A DNA stretch of 64,000 bases from Pteria penguin (taxonomy: Eukaryota; Mollusca; Bivalvia; Pterioida; Pteriidae), in the NCBI GenBank assembly GCA_035048485.1, contig CM068583.1:26098841-26162840 (forward strand). The letters run 5' to 3'. Made by a program: the position numbers and the translations under genes. The notes beneath the pieces are model-generated. The model searched no databases and had not been told where the DNA came from. It saw nothing but the letters and a program-made list of their open reading frames with translations. This document shows, piece after piece, positions 1-13,487 of this stretch; positions within the stretch are counted from its first letter, which is position 1; every line of letters begins with the position of its first letter.

Positions 1-1993
1 TTGGAATTAATCCTCACGAAGTTTGGTTAGAATAAACTAGTCCACATGGAGTCACCGGGTCATGTTTCATTAAATTTAATCTCATCCTCTAAACAGACGG
101 ACGGACAGACGGACAACGGGACATGCCACAACCTCGGGATGCGTCGTCACCGTAATATACAATGGTTACTCGTGTTATGGCGTTGGGGCACGCGTTGGGC
201 TGACGACATTCATAGATCCAGACGCTAAAAGATGAGAACAGGTGTCCGATTGAAATATGCGCTTCCTGTTTGGCTAGCCACACCTTTCATGAATGCCAAA
301 CGCTGCGAGCAAGAGAGAAACAGTGTATAAAACGTACCATAGCCACGCCAAAAGTATTATTTTATATAAAAAAATCGTCTGAATTTGAATTGTTAATTAT
401 GTACACAGAAGAGTATATAGTTTTCACCATCATAGAAGTGTACATCTATTGCACATATCTCGACATTTCTACTTGTCGTGACCTTTAGGTTTTTATTTTC
501 TGGTTTATTTACATACAACTTTGTTTACTTGCATATTCGTTTCTAAGAAACCATTTATATTTGTTGTATCTGAAGAGCGAAAGGTTACCGTCACGACATT
601 TGACGTAGTTAATGTGATAATCGACTGTAAACGATATATATTTTTTTACAAATGTTTATGCCTTGTTCGATGACAATTACATATAGGTTCAAGATTCAAG
701 ATGACAGAAACCAGGTTTATACTTCATTATAAACGTTCTTTCTCCAATCTCAAGTTTGTTCCCTAGAGTTTCCAGCCAAAATAGAGATCATAGAAGATCT
801 TGTTATAAATCGTGTTCACCATACCACTCGACTGTAATGTTCATACGAAGACAATCTAAAGTATGAACAAGAAACGCTATGTGAATGAAAAAAATGAACA
901 ATGAAGTGATTGTGTATCATTAACGATGGCGCAAATGTTGAAGAATTACGGTAACATGTATTGGAAGCAATTACACTAGGTCGAAATTTGGGACTTGTAC
1001 ATATAGTGCCGCCACCATACAGCAAAAAGAACAAAGACAGAATGGGGCGTCACTGCAAAGTAAATAAGAGTTAGCATAACAGCCGTTTAAAACATCGTTG
1101 ATTATATTTTTCTGCATAAAGTACAAGTACGGCATGATGGAGCACATGCCAGTTGGCTTCGCTCATCCAATCACACATCTGCTTCGTTTTAATGCTTTAC
1201 AACATACCGTTTTTATGTAATTAACCGGAACAGACAATACAGAAAGTAATTCGCGAAGAGGGCCAGTGTTTACTATTTAGTTCTCAGTGTGAAGGGGGCT
1301 TGCTGCTGATGATTCCCCTGTCTCTTTGCAGCTTGTAATGCAATCACGCTATATGGAAGATTCGTGTTTGGTATCTATTAGTTACTTACGCGGTGACCTA
1401 GAATAGAATAATTTTAAGTATTCTCTGAAACGTTCTGAAGATGCTCCTTAGTGTCGGAAGTTCTCTGTCATTATTCACTAGGATTGATGAAGGATGCAGA
1501 ATTAACTTGGTTCCTGAGGATGTTGGAGAGTATGATGCGGAAATTGCTCATGGTGAAATTGTAATGATAATGGCAATAAGAACCTTCTCTCAATTACGGT
1601 GATGATGTCAAAGGATGGAATGCCCAGGATGTTAATATAAAACCCGACAGATCAGATTCGTCATTACAAGCAATCGTGATCTTAACGCAAATTAAAATAT
1701 GTAGATCAAAATATAGCTTCAAATGAGCTGACACGTTGGATATTCGAGACACAAGTTCAGAGGTTCATTATCAGCTAGGGGCATCGGAATGTGCGTACAA
1801 GGACGATCATTAGATTCTCATGAAGGGGTAGGGGTTGGGTTGACACTTTTTAAAAATGAATATTCTGACCCCCAAAAATGTTGGAAATAAAAAATCTGAA
1901 ATTGATCTGAACAAAAATGAATTTTCTGGCTTCTAGCACGCACATATACCAAATCATGAAAATATGAAGCTGGGCCTGCTAAGGAATACTCGC
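1..1993. other. non-coding, no gene seen
   Basis: The first 130 bases hold a CAGACGGACGGACAGACGG run of the dispersed-repeat type. At 1301-1330 there is an acceptor-like pyrimidine tract ending ctttgcag, but only 15-24 open codons follow. Nothing else could be supported. Confidence 0.6.
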
Positions 1994-2003
1994 TTATTTT
2001 GAT

Positions 2004-2269
2004 TGATTGATTGATTGATTGATTTTTGTTTAACGTCACACCACGAATATTTCACGTATATGGTGACGGCATCTGCCTGATGCGGGGCATACACATTTTG
2101 ACGTTTACAACGGACCCATTCGAAGCAGTGAGGGATCTTTAACGTGCCATGCATACCACGACACGGGGCCTCGGTTTTTACTGTCTCACCCAAAAGACAG
2201 GATACCAGAGCGGGACTCGAACCCCGGCCTCCCGATCAAAAGGCGAATGCGATACCATACCGGCTTCCG
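2004..2269 (-). mobile_element. near full-length SINE family B, minus orientation
   Basis: Reverse complement of the 55.3 kb SINE along its whole length: (TGAT)n tail, GACGGCATCTGCCTGATGCG, GCAGTGAGGGATCTTTAACG, CGGGACTCGAACCCCGGCCT and ATACCATACCGGCTTCC. Flanked by TTATTTTGAT on each side (about 1994-2003 and 2271-2280), the likely target duplication. Confidence 0.93.
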
Positions 2270-2280
2270 TTTATTTTGAT

Positions 2281-4542
<2,262 letters not shown>

Positions 4543-4555
4543 ACGAAAGCATAAA

Positions 4556-4727
4556 GTGGAAGGCTTGGTGTAGTGGTTAAGCACTTGGCTTGCGGCGCCG
4601 GCGATCCTGATTCGATCCCCGAGTTGCGCCACTATGTTTAATATGTTGGTTACCTCCTGCTTCTATGTCGCGATATAACTGAAAAATTGTTTAAAGTGAC
4701 GTAAAACACCAATCAACCAACCAACTA
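4556..4727 (+). mobile_element. tRNA-derived SINE (family A), full length with 13-bp target duplication
   Basis: A box TGGTGTAGTGG, B box GATTCGATCCCC, then TGCGCCACTATGTTTAA, CTCCTGCTTCTATGTCGCGA and a tail AACACCAATCAACCAACC. Flanked by ACGAAAGCATAAA at 4543-4555 and 4728-4740. About 172 bp. Distinct from family B in body and tail. Confidence 0.95.
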
Positions 4728-5404
4728 ACGAAAGCATAAACTACGCACTGATCCCTTCTTGTTTCGGCTGCATTATCTAATCAATTAACTTCAAAGTCTG
4801 TATCCGCCTAAGAAATGAATAATGAATACAATTTATAAAGAAATCGAGGAAAAGCACTATGCCTTACAAAAATGTATCATTGATCAAGGAACTAAAAGAG
4901 ACTGATCTAAATGTATCGAAATATCATTTATAACGAGGCGTTACATTAATATTTATATCGGTAATAAGTTCACAAAGAGTGTGTCAAATTAGAATTTCCC
5001 TGAAGAATTGTTTAGAACCGAGAATAATTTGATAATGCTTACATTAAAGTTAAAAGCAAAACGGACTTTTTACAGGTATGCATATTATGAAAGTTCTGTA
5101 ACGAATTCGACGCTATATACATAATAACAGTTACATGTATTTCTGTATTTAACTTCTGGGGAATCTTCGAAAAAGTTTTCTAGGTATTCATACTCCTATA
5201 AATCCTCAAGATTACATAGCAATCATTACTTCAACATCATTTGCCACTTTCGGTTTTATTTTGTCACTTTACCTGTATAATATGAGGTGTTAGTGATTAT
5301 ATTTCTTAACTAATCTTTTGAATTCACTTGAGGATGGTAAATGAAAAGAGAATCATGAGGGGAGGTAAGTGTTGTATTGTTTACCGCCATTCTGATCTCA
5401 TTTC

Positions 5405-5483
5405 ACTTACTTGGCGGTGGCACCCATCGGATGCAGTGGGGGATCTTTTACGTGCCAGTGTAGATACCATGACACGGAGGCCT
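5405..5483 (-). mobile_element. short SINE family B fragment
   Basis: Only the middle is left: GATGCAGTGGGGGATCTTTT, ACGTGCCAGTGTAGATACCA, TGACACGGAGGCC. Confidence 0.7.
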
Positions 5484-6308
5484 TTATACTACAAATAAAA
5501 TTCAGATATTTGTCACAATTCGAAAAGAATCATTTGTTGTCTGGAATTCACTCAGCCAACTACTGCGCTCTTCCATGTATTATATAAAATATTCATAATT
5601 TAGCACACAAATCAGTTGCGATAGAATACGTTGTAGTGTGTGGGTGGTACTTCTGGTGTGAACTGATTCATTAGTTTAAAGTTATCAAATAGAATTTTAT
5701 TTCTGAGAGAAGTAACGTTATCTTCTTTTGCAATTTTCAGGTTAAACCAAATAGATATTCAGCAAAAAAAAAATTGATTTTATCCTCTTTTCTTGTCTTT
5801 ACATTTTACATAGCTCATAATTTTCAAAAATCCATAAACATGAACGAAACATTCAAAACACTCACAAATAAGATATGATAATAACTAATTATATGCAACC
5901 ACAATACTCCGATAAAATACAAAGATGGACTTTCATACAAAGATGGACTTTCATAACCCCCTGGAAACCAGAGGTGAGCAAAAAAAAAAAAAAAATTAAA
6001 AAAAACCAAAACCGGACCCCCCTCCCCCCTAAAATAAAAATACAAACAAACAAACAACAACAACAACAACAAAATCATAAATAGAAATAAATGAATAAAA
6101 TAGAATAAAAGAAAATAAAATAAACCTAAAACAACAAGCAAACAGAAAAAAGAACAAAAACTATAAAAATCACAACCATTTGCTTGCTTGCTTCCTAGGA
6201 GAGTGGGGACGTGCATAGTAGAACTTTTCACTTTGAATACGGCACTAAAGCTTGGTTTGGTTGGCAGACGGTAGCGTTTCCAGTGAATATATTGTCGTTA
6301 TTCGCTAT

Positions 6309-6505
6309 TTTCGTTATACAGAGTTACTTCCCATTTGGGGCGGTATCTGACGTAAAACACTTATGACGTCATCAGATTCTACGGAAACTGATCTAAAACT
6401 CAGGGAAATGATAATTCACAAATGACGTTTTCATTAGAAATTGACGACGTCATAATTGTTTTACGTCAGATACCGTCTCAAATAAGAAATAACTTTTAAC
6501 GAAAA
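6309..6505. mobile_element. small palindromic MITE, about 197 bp
   Basis: Terminal arms of about 62 bp pair with few mismatches: left CGGTATCTGACGTAAAACAC then TTATGACGTCATC, right GACGACGTCATAATTGTTTT then ACGTCAGATACCG. Ends resemble TTTTCGTTATAC / TTTTAACGAAAA. Loop about 70 bp. Contains GACGTCA words (CRE-like) only because of its arms. Confidence 0.8.
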
Positions 6506-6992
6506 GACTCAATAACATAAAATTGTCTCCGACGTCATTTTGCAGGAACAGTAATGATTTTGCCAAACAAAAGCTGATGTATACATATTCCTTTCCTTTT
6601 CATTCAACAATTATGGAACATGGAGATGTTTTAGATATCATTAGAAGGACGAAAATATATCCTCAATCAGTGAAAGAGCTTATGGAACTTTTGTATTAAT
6701 CCTTCGTTTGATGCATAATTTCTATGTAGAATTTTCGAACACTATTCAAGTTATTGTCTTTAAAGTATTATTGTAATAGAAATAAGAGATAAATCAATGA
6801 CAGGATTAAGAATCATGTTGTAGAGCATTTAACAAAGAATTTGTCATTTTCTTTTATCACTCAAAATTTCTTCCACCAATGATGATTCCGTAAGCTATAT
6901 GGTGGGATATATGACCATAGAAGTACTAGAAAACTAAAAGAAAATTAATCTTCGAAACCAATTTTCCAAAGGTAAAAACTTTGACTTCCTAC

Positions 6993-7073
6993 CTGAAACT
7001 GTTGCTGCATAATGTGACGTGAATAAGGTGTGAGAGGAGAGCCGGGATAGAGAGCGGGTAGCATCACAAAACT
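6993..7073 (-). other. exon-like segment downstream of CELF exon 2
   Basis: On minus, gatcag| precedes 27 open codons (SFVMLPALYPG..., ending ...IMQQQFQ) and then |gtagga. At 81 bp and phase 0/0 it could be inserted after CELF exon 2 (which ends phase 0 at LPG) without shifting frame, extending the alpha2-beta4 loop of RRM1. A rival reading is that the strongly pyrimidine-rich part (7015-7060) is the tract of an acceptor at ATTATGCAG|, giving a terminal exon that starts QQFQVGSQSF and stops at 6945. Both are inference; no homologue is recognised, and CELF proteins I know lack this insert. Confidence 0.22.
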
Positions 7074-7685
7074 CTGATCATTCCGAGGACAACTACACAA
7101 TACCTGTCTCTTGAACGTACACGCTTGCATATATCATATTTCCCATTTATAGGTAAAATATCTTTATTCCCCGATAAAGCTGGGAATCGTTGCTATGGCA
7201 ACCCTTTTGAAATGACTAGTCTACACAGAGACGCAGGTAAAGGTTTGTCACAATAAAGAATCGAAGTCTGTCGTGTATCAGCTAGGATAAGACCCCTAAT
7301 GAGATCTCCTAGCGAACAACGTAAATCACAGCCAAAGTATCAGACCCATAATCATCATAAAACATTCTTTGAAGTTATTGTGTGCTAATTATCGATACCA
7401 TTATAAGTATATAGCTACATGTATATATACATTATCAGTCAATGCTAGGGTTCGAATAGTTTACTAGGAAGACAAGTTGCTATCAATAATTATTCGTTTG
7501 CATCATGACAATGAAGAAAGTGATTACAAGCATCACGAACGAGTGGATCTTTAATTTACCTTGTATAAAGGAACAAAATAATGCTGATGTTCGGGAACAG
7601 AGATAAATAAAACATCAACGTCATGCGTGGGTGGGATATCTGCTGCACATTATGAAACAATGAAGCTTTATTTATTCGCTTCAAT

Positions 7686-7805
7686 ATTGAATATTAAAAA
7701 AAATGATGTTATATAAATATATATGAATATTGAAAAAAGGTGTTATATAAGTATAAGTGAATATTGAAAAAAATTGTTATATAAATATGTGTGACTATTG
7801 AAAAA
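7686..7805. repeat. three-copy A/T-rich tandem repeat, unit about 33 bp
   Basis: TGAATATTGAAAAAA-TGTTATATAAATATA recurs three times, running into a (TG)n stretch at 7818-7865. Confidence 0.8.
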
Positions 7806-8287
7806 AAAAGATATAGTGTTTGTGTGTGTGTATATGTGTGTGAGAGTGTAGGTGTTTGTGTCTTTGTGTGAAGTGCTTTGAATCTGTTGATTACTTGGTG
7901 TGTTCCCCATCGTTTTGAATGTACTGGAATATTTTTCGTCAATTTTCTACCTCTGTTCATTAACAGTAGCAAATTGTTCAGCGTGTAACATTCGACAGGA
8001 GACATTGGACCCCTGTGACACAAACGGAAGATGCGAAATAATTTGGCGACATGGTACGGAATAATTACATTGGAGAATGGCTTGGTTGCATTAAGCTTCC
8101 GATAGAGTGTGGTGATGGAATCCGCGTTGACTTCCTGTATAATTAATACATAGTCCCCTGGCGTGTTAATTACAAACATTATAGAATTACTACGAAAGAT
8201 GGAAACATTAACGACGGCTACGGAACACCGTGTATCATCTGCTATAATCGCAATGGGGAATACAAAACGTTTTCTGAGATATTTACA
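7709..8287 (-). other. unassigned open frame, possibly an old coding fragment
   Basis: Open on minus from just after a TAG at 8288 to the stop at 7709, about 190 codons, the last 50 being simple repeat. The complex part contains DYVLIIQEVNADSITTLYRK and NVIIPYHVAKLFRIFRLCH. I do not recognise a family. One frame of this length is about what chance gives in 64 kb of AT-rich DNA, so it may be nothing; its compositional complexity is the only reason to list it. Confidence 0.2.
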
Positions 8288-8420
8288 CTACGGTGGAAAT
8301 ATAAGTGTTCGGGAAACACTTTGAGGAATATCTAGAGAGTAATAGTAATAGAATGTTTTCAATTAGTGGAAATCGTCCCCGCGCTTTAATTTTTGTATTT
8401 ACTGTAGGTTCTCTTTCCAG

Positions 8421-8542
8421 GAAATGGAACACGAGTGTCAAGCTTTAACGACAACCCTACACGTGTGGATTCAATCGTACAAGAGAAGTTAGTGAAAGAG
8501 TATCAATATCTTGACTTGTATCAGATGCGAACTATTTCATGA
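8421..8542 (+). other. terminal-exon-like segment on the plus strand
   Basis: Follows ggttctctttccag|; in one frame it gives 39 codons (NGTRVSSFNDNPTRVDSIVQ..., ending LYQMRTIS) and TGA. Composition is richer than its surroundings. No family recognised and no upstream exon seen. Confidence 0.2.
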
Positions 8543-9505
8543 CAGTTATTAGGCTATTTTAAAATGACAGTTGCTGTTGTGAAAACAGTAGTATAGAATA
8601 TGTGTTCTGATGATCGAATGTGTCCTTTCGTAATCGATATAATTATAATAACTAAAAGAGATATTTATATAGCTATTTCCAGAAAACATGGACTCAGGAA
8701 CAGACCCTCCGTATCTATTTAACCTGCATGGCATTCGAGTCAAAGCGCGATAACTCTAACATCGTTCTCAACGTCAGTCAACAGAATGAGGGCGGCCAAC
8801 AGATGGTATGACTTGAACTGATTTTGAGAGAGCTCTTCAGTCGATACGTCTACATTCCTGGCATTCTAAGTTAACGCAGGAAACAACTGCTATAGCTGTT
8901 TTCACAAGCATCCTACTCAGCCCATGTTACATCCTATGTCTGGCATCGTACAAAGCGTCAAATTCTATTTTAATAAATTATATCATGTATTACAGAATTG
9001 CAAACTGAATTTAGATCAACGCCGGGAAAATCTTTTTGCTTTTTGTATGTTTTTTTTTTTTGGTTGTTGTTGGTTTTTTTTTTATTTTCATTTTTTTTTA
9101 TTTTTTTTTTTGTTTTTTGTTTTTCTTTGTTCGCATTTCCGTTTCATTCTTGAAAATTTAAAATATAAAATATATATTTCATTTCTTTCCTTATTTTATT
9201 GTACTATGTATTTATTTTTATAACGACTAAGAACGTTTAAATGGGTTTTATGGCTGAAGAATGATATGATATAAGACAACTGGACAGAGGATGGTGAAAC
9301 CTCATTCCGACTACACACGATTTCGTGCCTTGTCATAGAAAATGTGTGCATGAAGGGTGAGATTTCCCTTCCTCACAGTGGTATTTGATTGCTTTCTCAC
9401 TCTTATTATGAAGCATCCGTACATAAAATTCAAAAATGAGAAACCTTGTTGTTCATTGAAGTAAATGATTGCACAAATAATTACAACATGAGGTAGATAT
9501 TACTA

Positions 9506-9638
<133 letters not shown>

Positions 9639-10084
9639 GTATATTATTTTATCTAAACTTTTTATTTAATATATGAGAAACCTTCAGAAAGAGTGCAAGA
9701 AAACCCTTTGTATTGGACTTAAATGTGACATGGACTTTGTGAAGCTTGGTGTAAATTGTCAACTGTTATCCTGGAATAAACATTAATTCATATTTACAAT
9801 ATTCAATATGATGTTCAGAAATATACATACTATTATGTATACAGATCAAACAAAGCAAAGATATGCATCCGCGAAGAAAAAATTAACGAAGGAAAATGTA
9901 ATGAACAAAATGCCAATTTGCATATTGACATCATTCTGTTGTTTAAAGGAATATCAATAGATTAGTGTTTCAGGACAGGGTTTATGAGATTAGTCTGAGA
10001 TAACATGTGGTATAGAACGTAGTTGTACAAATAAATGAATATCCAATAACTTTCCGTAAGATTCTCTTTCAATTGACTAAATTT

Positions 10085-10290
10085 GAAGTGATGCATTTTC
10101 TACGTTACATGCGCTGGTTGTTCAGTATAACCCCACAGTACGACTAAACTTATGCGGGGTGGCGCGTGGTGGAAGAAACCGGAAATCACCAAAATGTGGT
10201 GGGTACATTGGAGGACATTCCCATCTGCATTGACTAAGAATCGAACCCAGGCTACAGACAGATGACTGACTACAGGAAGGGATCATATCT
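10085..10290 (-). mobile_element. possible tRNA-headed repeat fragment
   Basis: Holds GGTGGAAGAAACCGGAAATC, a word common in invertebrate interspersed repeats, and an inverted B-box-like word GAATCGAACCCAGGC. Not the same body as families A or B. The open frame on minus through here looks fortuitous. Confidence 0.35.
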
Positions 10291-10667
10291 GTAGTACCCT
10301 TAACAAATAATGTCCTTGTTTCAGGGAGAAAACAATGACAACAGATGTATGAAAACGAAATTATTTGTAATTTGTTAAAATGTCTGAAAATTTCCGAAAA
10401 TAAACTCTTTAAACACACGTAGTAACGCTGTAGGGAGAAAATCACGACTTTTCTTAGATTGTCCGAATTGATTTTAAAATCGTAAGTCATTTTCAACAAA
10501 CATCAGAAATATGTACTAATTTTTTTTATACAGTTCTAACTTAAATACGGAATAGTTTTGTTCGAGTTATCGCGCGTGCCTGCTTCTTCTATATACATGT
10601 AAAAGGGCCAATATTTCCTGGATGGAATGTTCAATTAATCACAAGAAAAGATAACAAGGACAAAATC

Positions 10668-10887
10668 TCTCTCAGGTAAATCCCGACAATCGCTGCAACA
10701 GTCCTGAAATCAGATTCTAGAGTGAATCACTCAGGTAGTCCCTGACAATCGCTGCAACAGTGATGAAATCAGGCTTTAGAGTGAATATCTCAGGTTAAAG
10801 ATTTTAAAAGTAGTCTATGTCTCTGACTGCAACAGTGATGAAATCAGGCTACGGTATGAATCACTTAGGGAATCCCTGACAATCCTG
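10668..10887. repeat. degenerate tandem repeat, unit about 64 bp, 3-4 copies
   Basis: Each unit holds CGCTGCAACAGTGATGAAAT, CAGGCTTTAGAGTGAAT and CTCAGGTA. Lies 105 bp before the 788-bp inverted-repeat element. Confidence 0.8.
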
Positions 10888-10992
10888 TCCCAGGCTTTCG
10901 AGTTTAGTTGTAAAATGCCCCACAGAATTAGGAGCAAGTACGGTTGATAAAGAGCTCTGATACATCCCTTCCATAATAATTCTTCCGTTGCT

Positions 10993-11780
10993 ACGGAAGC
11001 CAATTAGGGCCACGTATTTTAAAATTCTATCTTGAAATTTCAACAATATTAGCTTGAATATTTAAGTTACTTGAAAATTGAAGATACTGTCTAGGAAATT
11101 CAAGAAACTATCTTAAATAATCAAGATACTATCTTGAAAATTCAATTTATTTTGTCCATAAATCGTCAACTCCAGGATGTAGAGCTTTCATATTTCAGAT
11201 TTGTGTTCATAAAGGATAAACCTTTACGTCTATACCGAGAATTGTTTTGTTTTTGTGACCTTGACCTTTAAGTTTGACACACTTTTCAAAAACTTTAACT
11301 TTGTCCATAACTCATCAACTAATGGAGTAGAGCTGTGATATTTCGCATTTGTGTTCATTATAGCTAGACGTTTCTGTCTGTACCAAAATTTCTGACCCAC
11401 GACCTTGAGCTTGAAGTGATAAATTAATGAAAAAATATGTTTTACCTGTGACAATGCCTTGTCGGGGAGCTAGGTTTTCTGACACCTCTTGTTCACATAC
11501 CAGCAAACGAAATGGTTTCGTGGTAGTTTAGTACATAGATGTTAATATGGATGAACATCGCATAAACAGAGATAGCTTAATATTTACGAATTTACTTTGA
11601 ACTTAACTAACAAGGAAATATTTTCAAGTACATAGACGGTATCTTGAATTTTCAAGATACTTAAGTTGAATTTTCCAGATAGTATTTTGAGTTCTTAAGA
11701 TAGTTAAATTGAAATTTCAATTTAGTAAGTTGATTTTATAAGATAAGATAAAACACTGGTTGGCCCTAATTGGCTTCCGT
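10993..11780. mobile_element. 788-bp inverted-repeat element with ACGGAAGCCAATTAGGGCC ends
   Basis: Left end ACGGAAGCCAATTAGGGCCA and right end its reverse complement. Inside both ends are clusters of the self-complementary word TTGAAAATTCAA (ATCTTGAAAATTCAA and variants), facing inward. The centre has two copies of a roughly 150 bp module with TTGTCCATAACTCATCAACT and GACCTTGAC words. No transposase frame. A longer, oppositely oriented copy is at 36976-38164. Confidence 0.85.
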
Positions 11781-13404
11781 GCGTTACTGACAAATACATA
11801 AAATATTCAGTCTATGACGTTGTAAAATACTTCAAGATACCCATGAGAAAGGATAATTAAACATTTAGTAACACTCATTTTATAACATACAACAGTTTTA
11901 CCAATGGAAGCAACGGAGCGTGACTTCCTCATCCGGTTCCACATGTGTATCACCAAATTTAGGACGTAAATGTATACATGCTTATGAATAAGTAAATCAA
12001 ACAGGCCTGATTGGAGACCAACTTTAACGCGAGGTATTATAAGTTAACGAAACCAAGTTTTAGGATAGAGATTTCTATGAGACACAGTATATTCTAAAAA
12101 TAGAAGTTCTTTATAAACTTGTATTGTTAGGCGCAAACATAGCTGGACATTAAAGGTGATCCATCCGTAACAAGCCTCAAATAACAAAGACATCTACAAC
12201 AATAAGTTTTGTTTGGGTTATTTGTTAAAGCAATATGTATGTCACCTTAGATGATCTTGATGTTTGTGACTGGAAAGTTTGTGATGGTACAATATGAATT
12301 CCCTTAAAGGAGTTATCTCCCCTAGTTATGAATATAAAAACGTAAAGTTCAGAAATACTGCACGGTGAACTTCATTTTTGATTATGAATATTGATAAATT
12401 ACAATATTACGGAAATTTTAATCGGAAGTTTTTCCAAAATTTTATCTTTAAAAAAATGAACTCAATATAGTAATTCCCATAAGGGTCAGTACAAATCTTA
12501 ATTATCCTTATTGGACTGAATAACATTATTTTCAAAAAATCCTGTCGGTCAAATGCCTTATTTTGTAAAATGCTTCAAAATGATGTATTCATTTTAAAGA
12601 TAAAAAATGTAACTATTCAGATCTAATTAGTGCATGTTATGGATTGATTACCTCCATTCTTGTAAATGAATTTATTAATATATATGTACATTTGTTGTTG
12701 TTTTTTTTTCAAATCCAGTAACTCGAATTGATTTGTACTCAGCCATACGATCTCTTTAAATCTACTGATCTATACTATCTGGAGTCGACAATGTGTCTGG
12801 TAATATTCGGATGCCTCTCTTTATTCTTTGGTTCACTTTTTCGGTCATTTTGGTTTCAATACTGTTCTTCAAATATTTATATAATTTGAGAATTCCAACC
12901 ATTTTGCCTCGAGCATCACTGAAGAGGCATAAGTTGTCCAAATGCGCATCTGGTGCACAAAATTAAAGGGTATATATGTTCTATATTTATTGTAATTTCT
13001 TGGAGAATCGTGAGTTGTAGAACTCATTAAATACTTCAAGAAGTTGCAAAAGGGTCTTTAAAGGATCGTACATAAAGATAAAGGACCGACTTACTCTCAC
13101 ATACATCCTTCTCAAACATTTTGACAGTTAAGTCAACTTCAATCAATGAAGCAGTGCCTCACCGTGCACGGCAATATAGAGGTCACTACTCGCTGATTGA
13201 TGTAAAGAGGATATTGTTTAAAACTCGTTAACATGCGATGTTAAACACATCACCATATTCAATTAATCTGGCAACTAATTAAAAGAGATAGTCTTCTAAG
13301 AGGCCCTTATTGATTAAAAGATGCAACAAAAAGGGTACATGCATTTTCATTGGACACCATATGTCTCTCAAGTTTTGTCGTCATCAATCACGTGTGGTAC
13401 TTAC
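11781..13404. other. non-coding downstream of CELF exon 2
   Basis: Contains GGAGTTATCTCCCCT at 12310, a word common at ends of molluscan DNA transposons, and the hammerhead-like fragment. The next CELF exon is not here. Confidence 0.6.
12901..12963 (+). ncRNA. degenerate hammerhead-ribozyme-like repeat fragment
   Basis: Contains CTGAAGA (12919-12925), a 4-bp stem II (GGCA/TGTC type, loop TAAGT), then CAAA where a working hammerhead needs GAAA, then a closable stem III TGCG...TGCA, and outer complementary words ATTTTG (12901-12906) and CAAAAT (12958-12963) that could form stem I. The word GCCTCGAGCATCACTGA recurs in bivalve repeats. The C in place of G and the lack of a clean cleavage triplet suggest a dead copy. 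Confidence 0.35.
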
Positions 13405-13487
13405 CCCTGGGAGGGTTTTCTGCTCATGCAAGGCTTGTTGAGCGTTAATCGCACTGTCTCTCGCGCAGTAAGTCAGGAAGGCACATC
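13405..13487 (-). CDS. CELF: CELF coding exon 2 (RNP1 and second half of RRM1)
   Basis: This 83 bp exon is flanked by ctcactgcag| and |gtaagt. Its two leading bases complete the Gly codon begun by exon 1, giving [20 protein letters not shown] and then HEQKTLPG. That is RNP1 (K-G-CAFLTY), helix alpha2 and the start of the last strand of RRM1, matching CELF3/4/5/6 almost residue for residue. The vertebrate exon at this place is, from memory, also 83 bp and phase 0 at its 3' end, so the gene structure looks conserved. It lies 32.9 kb from exon 1 on the same strand. The next expected exon (start MNRPIQVKPAD) is not visible between here and position 1, so the gene continues off the left edge. Too short to show as a long open frame; found by motif and splice sites. 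Confidence 0.93.

Larger units (their letters stand above)
4741..7685. other. non-coding apart from listed elements
   Basis: A homopolymer-rich stretch at 5975-6120 (A runs, CCCCCCTCCCCCC, AACAAC repeats) produces misleading open frames. The small MITE and the exon-like segment near 7 kb are listed separately. Nothing else recognised. Confidence 0.6.

Noticed and set aside
1301..1395. Possible plus-strand exon after ccctgtctctttgcag
   Set aside because: The acceptor looks good, but only 15-24 open codons follow in any frame and no partner exon was found.
5824..6231. 135-codon minus frame rich in Phe/Leu, looking like a membrane protein
   Set aside because: It is the reverse of A-rich, C-rich and AAC-repeat sequence; low complexity, no motif.
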